A stretch of 64,000 nucleotides of DNA from an uncultured Gammaproteobacteria bacterium (GTDB lineage: Bacteria; Pseudomonadota; Gammaproteobacteria; HyVt-429). The number at the start of each line of letters is the position of its first letter. Within the stretch, counting starts at the first letter, position 1. Where the stretch lies: NCBI GenBank assembly GCA_947259975.1, contig CAMYOD010000035.1, positions 1-64,000 on the forward strand, in the 5' to 3' direction. Positions 9,050 to 17,600 of the stretch are shown here, in pieces. The translations under genes and the position numbers were made by a program. Under the pieces are notes generated by a model. It ran no database searches. It was not told where the DNA came from and saw nothing but the letters and a program-made list of their open reading frames with translations.

Positions 9050-9976
9050 ATGAGTGAAGAACACGCAAAGGCGCTGGCGGAATTGGCCAGCGATCGGGAA
9101 ACGCCCGAACTCGCCTCCATGAAGGAGATCACGGGTATTGGCAAACGAACCATCTTTGCCAATGCGAATTACCCCTACAAGTCCAAGATGGCGCGCGATG
9201 AGTATGAGGCGATCAAGCAGAAACTGCAGATCGAGCTGCTGAAGATGCAGGGCTGGGTGAAAGAGAGCGGGCAACGCATCGTGATTCTGTGCGAGGGACG
9301 CGATGCCGCCGGCAAGGGCGGCACCATCAAACGCTTCATGGAGCACCTGAATCCGCGTGGTGCCCGCGTCGTGGCGTTGGAGAAGCCCTCCGACGAAGAA
9401 CAGGGCCAGTGGTATTTCCAGCGCTACATTAAACACCTGCCGACCGCCGGCGAGATCGTGCTGCTGGACCGCTCCTGGTACAACCGCGCCGGGGTCGAGC
9501 GGGTCATGGGCTTTTGTCAGCCCGGCGAGTATCTCGAGTTCATGCGCCAGGCGCCGGAGCTGGAAAGAATGCTGGTGCGCGCCGGCATCAGGTTGTTCAA
9601 GTTATGGTTCTCGGTGAGCCGGAATGAACAGTTCCGGCGCTTTCAGGCGCGCCGGCACGATCCATTGAAGCAATGGAAACTGAGCCCGATCGATATGGCG
9701 TCACTCGACAAATGGCAGAGTTATACCGAAGCCAAGGAGGCCATGTTCTTTTATACCGATACCGCGGATGCGCCCTGGACGGTGGTCAAGTCAGACTGCA
9801 AGAAACGCGCGCGCATCAACGCCATGCGTTTCGTGCTTAATTCGCTTGAGTATCCAAACAAGAATAAAAATGTAGCGACACCGCCGGATCCACTGATCGT
9901 GGGGTCGGCCAAGTACATCTATGAAACGGGCGAGCATTATCTCGAAAGCGGCCCATTGGAAAGCGACGGAGAATAA
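9050..9976 (+). CDS. ppk2: Polyphosphate kinase 2 (class I PPK2 type)
   Basis: A 308-residue PPK2 enzyme, expected to transfer phosphate from polyphosphate to ADP or GDP. A Walker A motif (GRDAAGKGG, residues 83-91) is followed by the lid region and a Walker B-like DRSWYNRAGVERVMG segment. The C-terminal half retains the family's KLWFSVSRNEQFRRFQARR and KWQSYTEAKEAMF stretches. Length matches one-domain PPK2. It is preceded by an FNR-type site and followed after 3 bp by a small gene, so it heads a low-oxygen-type transcription unit. A second, more divergent PPK2 lies at 25828. Confidence 0.93.
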   Translation: MSEEHAKALAELASDRETPELASMKEITGIGKRTIFANANYPYKSKMARDEYEAIKQKLQIELLKMQGWVKESGQRIVILCEGRDAAGKGGTIKRFMEHLNPRGARVVALEKPSDEEQGQWYFQRYIKHLPTAGEIVLLDRSWYNRAGVERVMGFCQPGEYLEFMRQAPELERMLVRAGIRLFKLWFSVSRNEQFRRFQARRHDPLKQWKLSPIDMASLDKWQSYTEAKEAMFFYTDTADAPWTVVKSDCKKRARINAMRFVLNSLEYPNKNKNVATPPDPLIVGSAKYIYETGEHYLESGPLESDGE

Positions 9977-9979
9977 CGA

Positions 9980-10195
9980 ATGCATCAACTAGATCATGCA
10001 CAGGCGATGACGGAGCGTTTTCGTGAACTCGTGGAAACCGCGGGCGACAAGTTGCCCGATCATCACTATGATGAACTCAAGCTGATTATCGAAGCGGGGC
10101 TCGATACTGCACTGGTGGAGAGCATGGAAAAGATCGCCGGCCACTTGACGGATTTGGCGCGCGACATTCAACACAAAGCCGAGTTCTTCGATTAG
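9980..10195 (+). CDS. Small helical protein co-transcribed with PPK2
   Basis: A 71-residue protein starting 3 bp after the PPK2 stop, with GGAGAATAACGA upstream of its ATG. It is acidic and amphipathic throughout (HYDELKLIIEAGLDTALVES; MEKIAGHLTDLARDI), consistent with two or three helices and no membrane segment. I recognise no family. Its tight linkage suggests a partner or regulator of PPK2, but this is inference. Confidence 0.65.
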   Translation: MHQLDHAQAMTERFRELVETAGDKLPDHHYDELKLIIEAGLDTALVESMEKIAGHLTDLARDIQHKAEFFD

Positions 10196-10307
10196 AAGAA
10201 TCGGGCTCCGAGAAGAATTTTGCTAATATCGGGAACAATCGTTTCCTGACACGGTTTACGTTGTCGCAGACGCACACCAGTATGATGAACAGACGGGAGA
10301 GTGGCAG

Positions 10308-10736
10308 ATGGTAGATGTGACAGATTTCGGTAAAGAGAATCAGGAGATCGTGCACCTCAGTGCGATCCTGCGTATTCTCGTGGATCATAGCGACCTGCGT
10401 GAAAATCCGGTGTTCTGTGACCTGATGACCCGCTTTCGCGACAAGATCTGGGCTCACCTGTTGCACGAGGACCGGGCGGTCTACTCCGAGTTGCTCGGCC
10501 ACCGCGACAAGAGCGTCAATGACGTGGCCGACCAGTTCCTGGCCAACACCCACGCACTGAAGAAGATCCTCTCGACTTATATCAAGCGCTGGTGCCAGAC
10601 CCCCGGCGTGATCTCCGGCGAACAAGAGGCCAACGATACCTTCCTGGACGAGACCCGGGAGGTTTTCCGTCTGGTCGACGAGCGCATCAACCTGGAGAAC
10701 ACCAAGCTGTTCCCGATCATCCTCAACAAGGACTGA
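10308..10736 (+). CDS. Hemerythrin HHE domain protein
   Basis: A 142-residue four-helix protein with the hemerythrin ligand pattern: H16 in the first helix, H50-x2-H53-E54 (WAHLLHEDRAVY), H82 (ANTHALKKI) and E130 (INLENTKLFPII). This fits a di-iron site that binds or senses O2 or NO, or stores iron. It lies downstream of the PPK2 pair on the same strand after a 112-bp gap, so it may have its own promoter. Single-domain bacterial hemerythrins are often tied to microaerobic metabolism, which fits the FNR-type site upstream of the PPK2. Confidence 0.88.
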   Translation: MVDVTDFGKENQEIVHLSAILRILVDHSDLRENPVFCDLMTRFRDKIWAHLLHEDRAVYSELLGHRDKSVNDVADQFLANTHALKKILSTYIKRWCQTPGVISGEQEANDTFLDETREVFRLVDERINLENTKLFPIILNKD

Positions 10737-10796
10737 ACGGCGGCGGAGATACCGGGAAACCAAACCGCAATACCGAAATATACGGCGGCAAGGGAA

Positions 10797-10823
10797 TTAA
10801 AGGGGTCGAAGTGATTTATTTTT
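10797..10823. repeat. Fragment of AATAAATC/GGGGTC-type repeat
   Basis: TTAAAGGGGTCGAAGTGATTTATTTTT resembles the reverse complement of the AATAAATCTGTCCCC edge seen at 3698-3716. It separates the hemerythrin gene from the convergent fragment at 10826. Confidence 0.45.
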
Positions 10824-10825
10824 GG

Positions 10826-11164
10826 TCAGTGCACTTTCAGCGTGCCGCCATTTGAAACCGAAAAGCCCGGCGCCAGATACACTTCCGGGGCGTCCAGCTC
10901 GACGCTCGCGCCGTCGTCGACGGTGACGCGGCGGCCCAGCCCCATGTGGGTGGTGGCGGTGCAGGTGGCGTTGCTGCCCGCAAGGAAAGTGGCAGCGTCC
11001 AGGTGCGCGTCGCTGCCGCTACAGCTCTTGCTCACCATGCCCATGCTGCCGCTGCGGCCCGAGGTGAAGGCATCCAGATCGTAGCTGCCACTCACGTTGG
11101 CGGTGTTGCCGTTGAGCAAGCCGAGAAAGCGCCGGCGCGCCGGTGCGGTGTCGTGAGAATTCAT
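10826..11164 (-). CDS. Fragment of a secreted beta-rich surface protein
   Basis: A 112-residue frame whose C-terminal part (VTVDDGASVELDAPEVYLAP, then GFSVSNGGTLKV) has the rhythm of the short beta-helix tail found at the end of many secreted proteins with an 'APEVYLAPGF' motif. The N-terminal part carries no signal peptide and no ribosome binding site precedes the ATG. It is therefore probably a surviving 3' fragment of a larger exported protein. The frame stays open upstream of 11164, so the true 5' end is undefined. Confidence 0.4.
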   Translation of the reverse strand: MNSHDTAPARRRFLGLLNGNTANVSGSYDLDAFTSGRSGSMGMVSKSCSGSDAHLDAATFLAGSNATCTATTHMGLGRRVTVDDGASVELDAPEVYLAPGFSVSNGGTLKVH

Positions 11165-11466
11165 AAGCGATGCGGGCCCGATGCCAACAATACGGGCGTA
11201 TAACGTTTTATTTAGCAGCCGGTTACAGGGAATTCAAAGCAAAAGCGCCGGATTGAGGGAACCGCCCGACGGGTGGTAGGGATTCGCGCCTGCACGCCGC
11301 CTCGTTTCGTGCATCAGAGCTTCAGGTAAGCGCGTTCGCCGCGCGCTTGCCCAAGATCAAAGCCCCGGGCCGCGATTAGTGCTTGAATTTAGAAATGGAC
11401 TGGCAGAGCTAGAGCGAAATATGGCGATCGTGCCGGATCGCCAGTTGTTCGTTCGAGGTGACTTCC
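11165..11466. other. Intergenic region upstream of rubrerythrin
   Basis: About 300 bases without a supported gene or repeat. A GAGG at 11455-11458 is the ribosome binding site for the ATG at 11467. No FNR-type palindrome was found here. Confidence 0.5.
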
Positions 11467-12162
11467 ATGGCATATGGGTTCGCGAGCATTGTGCGGGCAC
11501 TGCTGATCGGGGTACTCCTGGGACTCTGGGGCGCGGCCGTGTTTGCCGCAGACGCGACTCAGCCGGAGACGGTGAGCGCGCTTAACGAACGTTATCAGGA
11601 CGAGATCACGGCGCACGTGGCCTACGGCGCGTATTCGAACCGCGCCCTGGCGGACGGCTATCCCAACGTCGCCTACTTGTTCAAATCCCTGGCCGCCTCC
11701 GAGGCCATACACGCGCGTAACTTCAAACGCATTCTCGATGAACTTGGCGTTAAGGCCGCCGCCGTACAGCCGCGGCCCAGGGTGGCGAACACGAAAGCTA
11801 ATATCGTGCATGCTACCGCGGTGGAGGCGGACGAGATTGACCGCGAGTACCCGACCCTCGTGGCACGCATCAAGCCAGAGAACCATCAGGCGGCGATCGA
11901 CAACATGACCTGGGCATGGCAGGCGGAAAAGCAACACCGCAAACTGCTGGGCCGCATGCAGGACGCGGCGCAGAAATGGTTCAAGTTTCTCATCGCCCAT
12001 ATCGAGGGTGAGTTCGTCGACTATCACGTGTGCCAGATCTGCGGCTCCACGTTGGTCGAGGCGCCCGAGAACGTTTGCCCCATTTGCGGCCAACCGGCGA
12101 GCCACTACCAGCAGATTCCCTATGTCGCCGCGGAGCGGGCGGAGCCGGAAGAGGATGACTAG
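11467..12162 (+). CDS. Exported rubrerythrin with C-terminal rubredoxin-like domain
   Basis: A 231-residue protein. An N-terminal signal sequence ends near AAVFAA, followed by a ferritin-like di-iron domain (NERYQDEITAHVAYG with a Glu, then SEAIHARNF with E-x2-H, and WQAEKQHRKLL). A rubredoxin-like module with two CxxC pairs (CQIC, CPIC) closes it. Rubrerythrins reduce peroxide, and an exported form would act in the periplasm. I chose ATG 11467 because GTG 11458 overlaps the GAGG ribosome binding site. It ends 11 bp before the next gene, so they may be co-transcribed. Confidence 0.85.
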   Translation: MAYGFASIVRALLIGVLLGLWGAAVFAADATQPETVSALNERYQDEITAHVAYGAYSNRALADGYPNVAYLFKSLAASEAIHARNFKRILDELGVKAAAVQPRPRVANTKANIVHATAVEADEIDREYPTLVARIKPENHQAAIDNMTWAWQAEKQHRKLLGRMQDAAQKWFKFLIAHIEGEFVDYHVCQICGSTLVEAPENVCPICGQPASHYQQIPYVAAERAEPEEDD

Positions 12163-12173
12163 GTGAACCCGAG

Positions 12174-12632
12174 ATGAGATGTGGCCATCTCAAAACGATA
12201 GTCGGACTGATGCTGTTGTTGGTCATCGGTACCGTCCTGGCGGCGCCGCCGGTCAGCATTAATCAGACGGTGGGCGTGTTCAAGGACAGTCGCGGGCTGG
12301 CGGTGGCGTTTCCTGATGTCTGCAAGACACCGACGCCGGGCGGCCCGGTGCCGATTCCTTATCCCAATATCGCCATGAGCAGCGATTACAGCCGCGGCGC
12401 GAAGCAAACCAAGACGGGTGAGACCATTCTCATTAAGCCGACCTCGGTGCGCACTGCACAGGGCGACGAGGTGGGTGCCTATGAGGTCAGCGTGTTGGGT
12501 CGGGACGGCCGACCGATACCGCTAAGTCGATCGCGCCTGTTCCAGATGCGCGACGGCAGCTACTGCGCGGTGTGTATGCAGGGCGGGCGCATCACCCGAG
12601 TCTTGAGGTTGAGGCCGGCGGCGACAAGGTAG
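12174..12632 (+). CDS. Secreted PAAR-like (DUF4150-type) protein
   Basis: A 152-residue protein with an N-terminal signal sequence ending near VLAAPP. A compact domain carries the DUF4150/PAAR-like signature: PDVCKTPTPGGPVPIPYPNI, then SSDYSRGAKQTKTG and a TAQGDEVG loop. In type VI secretion, such domains cap the spike and are cytosolic, without a signal peptide. No T6SS gene is nearby, so this copy is probably exported by Sec and has another role. The gene follows rubrerythrin closely. Confidence 0.65.
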   Translation: MRCGHLKTIVGLMLLLVIGTVLAAPPVSINQTVGVFKDSRGLAVAFPDVCKTPTPGGPVPIPYPNIAMSSDYSRGAKQTKTGETILIKPTSVRTAQGDEVGAYEVSVLGRDGRPIPLSRSRLFQMRDGSYCAVCMQGGRITRVLRLRPAATR

Positions 12633-12714
12633 TTCGCCACAAGCTCAAGGGCTCTGACCCATTGAGCCTCTCCGCTGAAGCTCCCGTGGCCATTCGCAAA
12701 TTCCCTGATTCCCG

Positions 12715-13926
12715 TTACAGGGACAGCTCCTCGATGTCGAGTCCGTATTCGCCTTCCGCCAGGGTCTTGGTGATATGCAGCGGCTGGCCACGGTCATCGT
12801 GGGTCTGGTCGAGCAGATTGATGCTCGGGAAGGTACCGTACGACTGTTTATCGGCATCGAGCAGGAGGATCAGCTTGGGCCGCAGGCGCCAACCGGGATT
12901 TTGTGCGCTGACAATGGCGACTGCGCCGCTGCTCAACTCCACCAGGGAACCGGTGGGGTAGGTGCTCAGCGCCTGGATGAACGCATCGACCAGGTGCTCC
13001 TGAAAGTATTGGCCGCGCTGCCGGTATAACATCTGCAAGGCGCTCGAGGGCGATATCGGTTTGGAGTAGGGGCGCGGAATGGTGGTCGCGGTATAGAAAT
13101 CGACGATGCCGGCAATCTGACCGGACAAGGGGATCGACGCCGCCTTCAAGCCCTCGGGGTAACCGCTGCCGTCCAACCGCTCGTGGTGGGTGGCCACCAT
13201 CGCAAGCACGTCATTGGAGAGGCCGGGCGTGCGCCCCAGTATCCGCATACTCTTCATAACATGGGATTTGACCAGCTCCCATTCCTCGTTGGACAGACGA
13301 CCTGTCTTGTTCAACAGTCCCTTGGGCAGCGCCGTATAACCCACGTCCATGAGCAGTGCGCCGGTCGCCAGGTCCTTGAGCCGGTCTTCCTTCAGGCCCA
13401 GGTGGCGGCCAAACGTCGCCGCCCAGACCGATGCACTCAGCGACTGCCGATAAGCTTCGGAGTCGAACTTCTTGATGCGACTCAGCCAGAGAAAGGCATC
13501 GGGATTTCGTTCGATGCTGCCGACCATGACGTCGACGGACCGTTCCACCTTCGGCAAATCGAGCTGCTTGTCGGCGTCGAGCACGGCGGCGATTTCGGCG
13601 ACCAGGTCGGCGACCTGGTTATGAGATTTTCGTGCCGCCGAGACTTCGTCCTCGAACGCAGTCGTGACCTGGTAATGGGCCTGACCGATCTCACTCGAGA
13701 TGTCCTGCGCCTTAACCGGTTTGCGCATCTCCACGGAGATCTCGATTTCCTCGTCGGCAACGAGGATAAACACATGGCGACACTGCTCCCGCAGCTCTTC
13801 CAGCTCCGCTTCATCCTGAATCTGGAATCCCTGCAGCAAGAACGAGGTCTCACGCCAGGGCCGATCCAGGCGGGAAACGACCATTCCGAGTTCGAGGTCT
13901 TTGGTGTCGACGCGTTTTAACGGCAT
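12715..13926 (-). CDS. DUF3391 / HD-GYP domain protein with a degenerate catalytic site
   Basis: A 403-residue protein. The N-terminal DUF3391 region (MPLKRVDTKDLELGMVVSRL) is followed by an HD-GYP module. The GYP part is intact (THHERLDGSGYP), but the HD metal-ligand pair reads M-D (ALLMDVGYTALP) and the usual K after GK is Y. HD-GYP enzymes hydrolyse cyclic di-GMP. Loss of the His suggests a reduced, altered or purely regulatory activity. It is a single gene, divergent from no close neighbour, with a repeat upstream at 14034. Confidence 0.85.
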   Translation of the reverse strand: MPLKRVDTKDLELGMVVSRLDRPWRETSFLLQGFQIQDEAELEELREQCRHVFILVADEEIEISVEMRKPVKAQDISSEIGQAHYQVTTAFEDEVSAARKSHNQVADLVAEIAAVLDADKQLDLPKVERSVDVMVGSIERNPDAFLWLSRIKKFDSEAYRQSLSASVWAATFGRHLGLKEDRLKDLATGALLMDVGYTALPKGLLNKTGRLSNEEWELVKSHVMKSMRILGRTPGLSNDVLAMVATHHERLDGSGYPEGLKAASIPLSGQIAGIVDFYTATTIPRPYSKPISPSSALQMLYRQRGQYFQEHLVDAFIQALSTYPTGSLVELSSGAVAIVSAQNPGWRLRPKLILLLDADKQSYGTFPSINLLDQTHDDRGQPLHITKTLAEGEYGLDIEELSL

Positions 13927-14033
13927 GCTGAAATCCTTGCGTGGCGGGGTACGGCCATATAGCGGGGTCCCGCAAGGGATATCGGCCGCGGTCGCTGGAT
14001 CTTTAGGCCGAGGGATAAGAGACCAAAGGGCGA

Positions 14034-14117
14034 GAAAAAAGGGAACATTCTACTTTTCTCTTATCAAGGTACGGTCCCCTTGTGCCGCAACGAAAAAAGT
14101 AGAATGTCCCCTTTTTT
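14034..14117. repeat. Interspersed inverted repeat, GGGGACATTCTAC family, copy 2
   Basis: Left arm near 14035-14057 (with GGGAACATTC, one base off the family) and right arm AAAAAAGTAGAATGTCCCC from about 14092. The loop differs from copies 1 and 3. It lies between the 5' end of the HD-GYP gene and the 3' end of the gene at 14147. Confidence 0.88.
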
Positions 14118-14146
14118 CTTTTTCGTTCCTCGTAACTGTGTTTATC

Positions 14147-14605
14147 CTACCAGTCGGAAAGCTGTTCCGCGTCGCGCACCAATGCTTTCCACTGTGTCTC
14201 GCCTTGTGCACTCAGCTGATTGAAGACGTCACGCACCTCGGGTGTTTCACAGTTTGCGGCGATTTCGCCGAATGCCCTGGTGAGGCAGTCATGCGCCTCC
14301 TGGGCGAGGGCCAGAATGTCATTCACGTCCATGTCCGCCTCCAGATCGATGACGGGGCAGGCGAGTTCTAGATGGCGGTTCTCGTCGGCAAACTGGAACC
14401 AGGCGTCCAGGACATCCGGTTCGGCCTTTTCCTTGAACTGGTTGATCGCGTCGGCCAGCTCCCGTTCGCGGTCAGCCAGATAGTCCAGCATGAGTTTTAC
14501 CTGACGACGTCCCGCCTTTTCCTCGAGAGCGTCATAGCAGTGCGACAGCGACCGATGATAGTCGCGAATGTGATCGAGGATCTCGTGGGTCTGTTCGAAA
14601 CGCAT
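14147..14605 (-). CDS. Small all-helical protein of unknown function
   Basis: A 152-residue protein with a good ribosome binding site (AAAGGAGA) before its ATG. It is predicted to be a helical bundle, with a first helix (ILDHIRDYHRSLSHCYDALE) and repeated acidic His/Glu patterns that give it a ferritin- or rubrerythrin-like flavour. The metal-binding ExxH pairs are not convincing, so no function is assigned. It lies 28 bp downstream of the CBS-domain gene and is probably co-transcribed with it. Confidence 0.7.
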   Translation of the reverse strand: MRFEQTHEILDHIRDYHRSLSHCYDALEEKAGRRQVKLMLDYLADRERELADAINQFKEKAEPDVLDAWFQFADENRHLELACPVIDLEADMDVNDILALAQEAHDCLTRAFGEIAANCETPEVRDVFNQLSAQGETQWKALVRDAEQLSDW

Positions 14606-14633
14606 AACAGAATCTCCTTTCGCTTACGATCGC

Positions 14634-15035
14634 TCAGGACTTGCCGAGATCCTGCAGGGCCTTGAGTATATCGCGGCGGCTGATCTGGCCGACGAGGCGA
14701 TTGTCCTTGAGCACTGGGAACCGCCGGTAGCGGCCTTGCGCGAATTCGCGGGCCACATCGAGAATACTGGTTTCCGCGGCGACGGTTTGTACCGATTCAC
14801 TCATGTATTCCGCCACGCGGCCGCCCCATTCACCATAGTAACCTGCATCCAGGGCTACCTTGAGACAATCCTTCTCCGACAGCATGCCAATCAGGTTTCC
14901 ACGCGCGTCCAGCACCGGAGCCCCGGAAATACGATTCTTTACCAGCAAGCCAATGGCCTCCATTACGTCCATGTCCGGAGTAAACGTAACCAGGCTGGCC
15001 GCCATGTAATCCTGCACCGACGCCGGCTTATTCAT
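14634..15035 (-). CDS. CBS-domain pair protein
   Basis: A 133-residue protein made of two CBS motifs (about 7-60 and 72-128), with typical phrases VTFTPDMDVMEAIGLLVKN, GMLSEKDCLKVA, VAAETSILDVAREF and GQISRRDILKAL. Stand-alone CBS pairs bind adenine nucleotides and report energy state to partner proteins. It lies downstream of nqrM on the same strand, separated by a repeat, so it could be the tail of the nqr transcription unit. Confidence 0.88.
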   Translation of the reverse strand: MNKPASVQDYMAASLVTFTPDMDVMEAIGLLVKNRISGAPVLDARGNLIGMLSEKDCLKVALDAGYYGEWGGRVAEYMSESVQTVAAETSILDVAREFAQGRYRRFPVLKDNRLVGQISRRDILKALQDLGKS

Positions 15036-15054
15036 GAGATCTCCCGGGAAAAAG

Positions 15055-15138
15055 AAAAAGGGGACATTCTACTGATCTCGATTTCGGACCTAGGCGACAA
15101 GAACTTCTTGGCCTGGAATAAGTAGAATGTCCCCTTTT
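15055..15138. repeat. Interspersed inverted repeat, GGGGACATTCTAC family, copy 3
   Basis: Left arm AAAAAGGGGACATTCTACT at 15055-15073 and its complement at 15120-15138, with an unrelated ~46-bp loop. It sits between the 3' end of nqrM and the CBS gene, so it may attenuate or terminate the nqr transcript. Confidence 0.9.
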
Positions 15139-15144
15139 CTGGCG

Positions 15145-15327
15145 TCATTTTTGTTTGCGTGGACACGCTTTACCGGCGCAGGCGCCGGAGCACGATCCTT
15201 CCAGGCCGGGGATGCGATTGAGCCCCCCGCAGCTGCCACTGATGCGGGCGCGGCCGAACAACAACCCCAAGCCAAGGCCCAGCGCCATCAGGGCAAAGAT
15301 TGCGAAAGTAATCAGAAAAATCGTCAT
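15145..15327 (-). CDS. nqrM: Na+-NQR maturation protein NqrM
   Basis: A 60-residue protein starting at ATG 15325-15327. One membrane helix (MTIFLITFAIFALMALGLGL) is followed by a Cys-rich tail with SGSCGGLNRIPGLEGSC and further Cys residues, the NqrM pattern. NqrM is needed to assemble the iron site of NqrD/NqrE. An upstream ATG at 15369 would overlap nqrF, so the downstream start is preferred. It directly follows nqrF. Confidence 0.88.
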   Translation of the reverse strand: MTIFLITFAIFALMALGLGLGLLFGRARISGSCGGLNRIPGLEGSCSGACAGKACPRKQK

Positions 15328-15334
15328 CAGTCCG

Positions 15335-16555
15335 CTAGCCGCCAAAGTCGTCCATGAGAATATTCTCACGTTCGACGCCGAGATTCTCGAGCATCTTGAT
15401 CACCGCGGCCGCCATCATCGGCGGACCGCAGAGATAGTATTCACAGTTTTCCGGTTCCGGATGCTCCGCCAGGTAGTGTTCCAGCAGGACCTCGTGAATG
15501 AAGCCGGTATAACCCTCCCAATGATCCTCCGGTTGCGGATCGGACAAGGCGACGTGCCAGCGAAAATTGTCGTGACTCGCCTGCAGGGCGTCAAAGTCCT
15601 CGGAATAAAACATTTCCTTACGGCTGCGCGCACCGTACCAGAAGCTCATCTTGCGCCGTGTATCAAGCCGTTTCAACTGGTCGAAGATATGCGCTCGCAT
15701 GGGCGCCATACCGGCGCCGCCGCCGACAAATATCATTTCCGCGCCGGTCTCTTTTGCAAAGAACTCGCCATAGGGGCCCGAGATGACTACATCGTCGCCC
15801 GGCTTGAGCCCGAAGATGAAGGATGACATCACGCCGGGCGGCGCATCGGGGTTGCTGGGCGGCGGCGTGGCGATACGCACATTGAGCATGATAATGCCTT
15901 TCTCGTCCGGATAATTCGCCATCGAATACGCGCGCGAGGTTTCCTCGTTGACGTCTGACACGTAGCGCCACAGATTGAACCGGTCCCAATCGGGGCGAAA
16001 CGGTTCATCCACATCGAAATCCTGATAGCGCGCCACATGGGGTGGACATTCGATCTGGATGTAACCGCCGGCGCGAAAATCCACACTCTCACCGACCGGC
16101 AGTTCCAGTATCAATTCCTTTATAAAGGTCGCCACGTTGCGGTTGGATCGGACCTTGCAGGTCCATTTGCGCACACCGAAGACTTCGCGGGGGACTTCGA
16201 CGTCGAGATCCTGTTTGATCGTCACCTGGCAGGCGAGTCGCGTGCCCTCGGCGGCTTCGCGTCGGTTGATGTGCGCCGTCTCGGTGGGCAGGATGGCGCC
16301 ACCGCCGGCGAGTATCTTTAGGCGACACTGACCGCAGGTGCCGCCGCCACCACAGGCCGACGGCAGGAACAATTCCGAACCCGCCAACGCGTTGAGCAGC
16401 TTGATGCCGGCACCGGACTTCACGGTGCGTTCTTCGTTGATGCGAATGTTCACCAGTCCCGAGGGAATCAGAAAACCGCGCGCCACCAGTATGACAAACA
16501 CCAGTACCAGCACGATAGCGGTGAACATCACCACACCCAGGGCAATCTCAAGCAT
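15335..16555 (-). CDS. nqrF: Na+-NQR subunit F (NADH- and FAD-binding)
   Basis: A 406-residue subunit of the Na+-translocating NADH:quinone reductase. An N-terminal membrane helix (about 5-27) is followed by a 2Fe-2S ferredoxin domain with Cys at 68, 74, 77 and 109. Then come an FAD domain ([10 protein letters not shown]) and an NADH domain ([17 protein letters not shown]), ending in DDFGG. This is the electron entry point, taking hydride from NADH in the cytoplasm. Length and domain order are normal. It starts about 9 bp after the nqrE stop. Confidence 0.95.
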   Translation of the reverse strand: MLEIALGVVMFTAIVLVLVFVILVARGFLIPSGLVNIRINEERTVKSGAGIKLLNALAGSELFLPSACGGGGTCGQCRLKILAGGGAILPTETAHINRREAAEGTRLACQVTIKQDLDVEVPREVFGVRKWTCKVRSNRNVATFIKELILELPVGESVDFRAGGYIQIECPPHVARYQDFDVDEPFRPDWDRFNLWRYVSDVNEETSRAYSMANYPDEKGIIMLNVRIATPPPSNPDAPPGVMSSFIFGLKPGDDVVISGPYGEFFAKETGAEMIFVGGGAGMAPMRAHIFDQLKRLDTRRKMSFWYGARSRKEMFYSEDFDALQASHDNFRWHVALSDPQPEDHWEGYTGFIHEVLLEHYLAEHPEPENCEYYLCGPPMMAAAVIKMLENLGVERENILMDDFGG

Positions 16556-17600
16556 GTTTCTGGCTCACAACTGGATTCCGGAAAAGCCCATGAACGCCAA
16601 CGACATCAGGCCGACGGCGATAAACGTGATGCCCAGGCCCTGCAGGCCATCGGGTACATCGCTGTATTTCAGTTTCTCGCGGATGCCGGCCAGTGCGGCA
16701 ATCGCCAGCGCCCAGCCGAAGCCACTGCCCAACCCGTAGACCACACTCTCGCCGAGGCCGTAGTTGCGCTCGACCATGAACAGCGAGCCGCCGAGGATGG
16801 CGCAGTTCACGGTGATCAACGGCAGGAAGATGCCGAGCGCGTTGTGCAACACGGGAAAGTAGCGATCCAGGGTCATTTCCAGGATCTGTACGAACGCGGC
16901 GATGACACCGATGTAGGTCACCAAACCGAGAAAGCTCAGATCGACCTCCGGCAGTCCGGCCCAAGCCAGAGCGCCGTCCTGCAACAGGAAACGGTAGATC
17001 AGGTTGTTGAGCGGCACCGTGAGTCCCTGCACGACGATGACCGCGGCGCCCAGGCCGATGGCGGTGTCGACGCGCTTGGATACGGCGAGGAAGGTGCACA
17101 TGCCGAGAAAGAACGCCAGCGCCAGGTTCTCTGCCGGAGCCGAACAGTTCGCGCACCGCCGCGACGATGATCAGGATGATGCTGTAGCCCATGCTGTGAC
17201 CCACCGCATCGAGGAAGCTGGGCCACACCGCATTTTGGGTCGCGTAGGCCTCCGCGCGCCCGAGCACGATGCAGTTGGTGATGATCAACCCGACGAACAC
17301 GGACAGCTGTTTGCTCAGCTCGAAGGCGTAGGCGCGCAAGACCTGGTCCACGACGATCACCAGCGAGGCGATGATGGTCATGAACACGATGATGCGGATA
17401 TTGGTCGGGATGTCCTTGCGAATGGAGCTGATGATCACGCTCGAGCCGACCAGCACGAAGCTCAGCGCCAGGCACATGATCAGGGCCGGGGCCAGTTGGG
17501 TGGTGACCGCGAGCGCGGAACAGATGCCGAGGATCTGCAGTGTAATCGGGTTGTTGTCGACGACGGGTTCAAACAGCGCCTGTTTCGATTGCTTGTCCAT
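16548..17600 (-). pseudogene. nqrD: Na+-NQR subunit D, truncated and fused out of frame over nqrE
   Basis: Residues 1-156 (17600 down to about 17133) are Nqr[41 protein letters not shown] and [10 protein letters not shown]. After GSG, normal NqrD continues about 50 residues, including its last membrane helix. Here the frame runs into the nqrE sequence in the wrong register and stays open to 16548, so a gene caller would report a 350-residue chimera. A deletion of roughly 200 bp spanning the nqrD 3' end and nqrE 5' end explains both genes. It could be a real mutation or an assembly collapse; the other nqr genes look intact. Confidence 0.85.
16565..17101 (-). CDS. nqrE: Na+-NQR subunit E, 5' end lost at a deletion junction
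   Basis: From ATG 17101 this gives 178 residues that match NqrE throughout ([54 protein letters not shown]). NqrE homology continues upstream of the ATG in frame to about 17131 ([10 protein letters not shown]). Normal NqrE begins about 14 residues before that, and those codons are absent. Instead the sequence switches directly to nqrD in another frame. One membrane helix is therefore partly missing from any protein starting at 17101. See the nqrD entry. Confidence 0.85.
   Translation of the reverse strand: MCTFLAVSKRVDTAIGLGAAVIVVQGLTVPLNNLIYRFLLQDGALAWAGLPEVDLSFLGLVTYIGVIAAFVQILEMTLDRYFPVLHNALGIFLPLITVNCAILGGSLFMVERNYGLGESVVYGLGSGFGWALAIAALAGIREKLKYSDVPDGLQGLGITFIAVGLMSLAFMGFSGIQL

Noticed and set aside
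16548-17100. C-terminal part of the 350-codon nqrD frame as a real protein domain
   Set aside because: It is Arg/His-rich translation of nqrE in the wrong frame.
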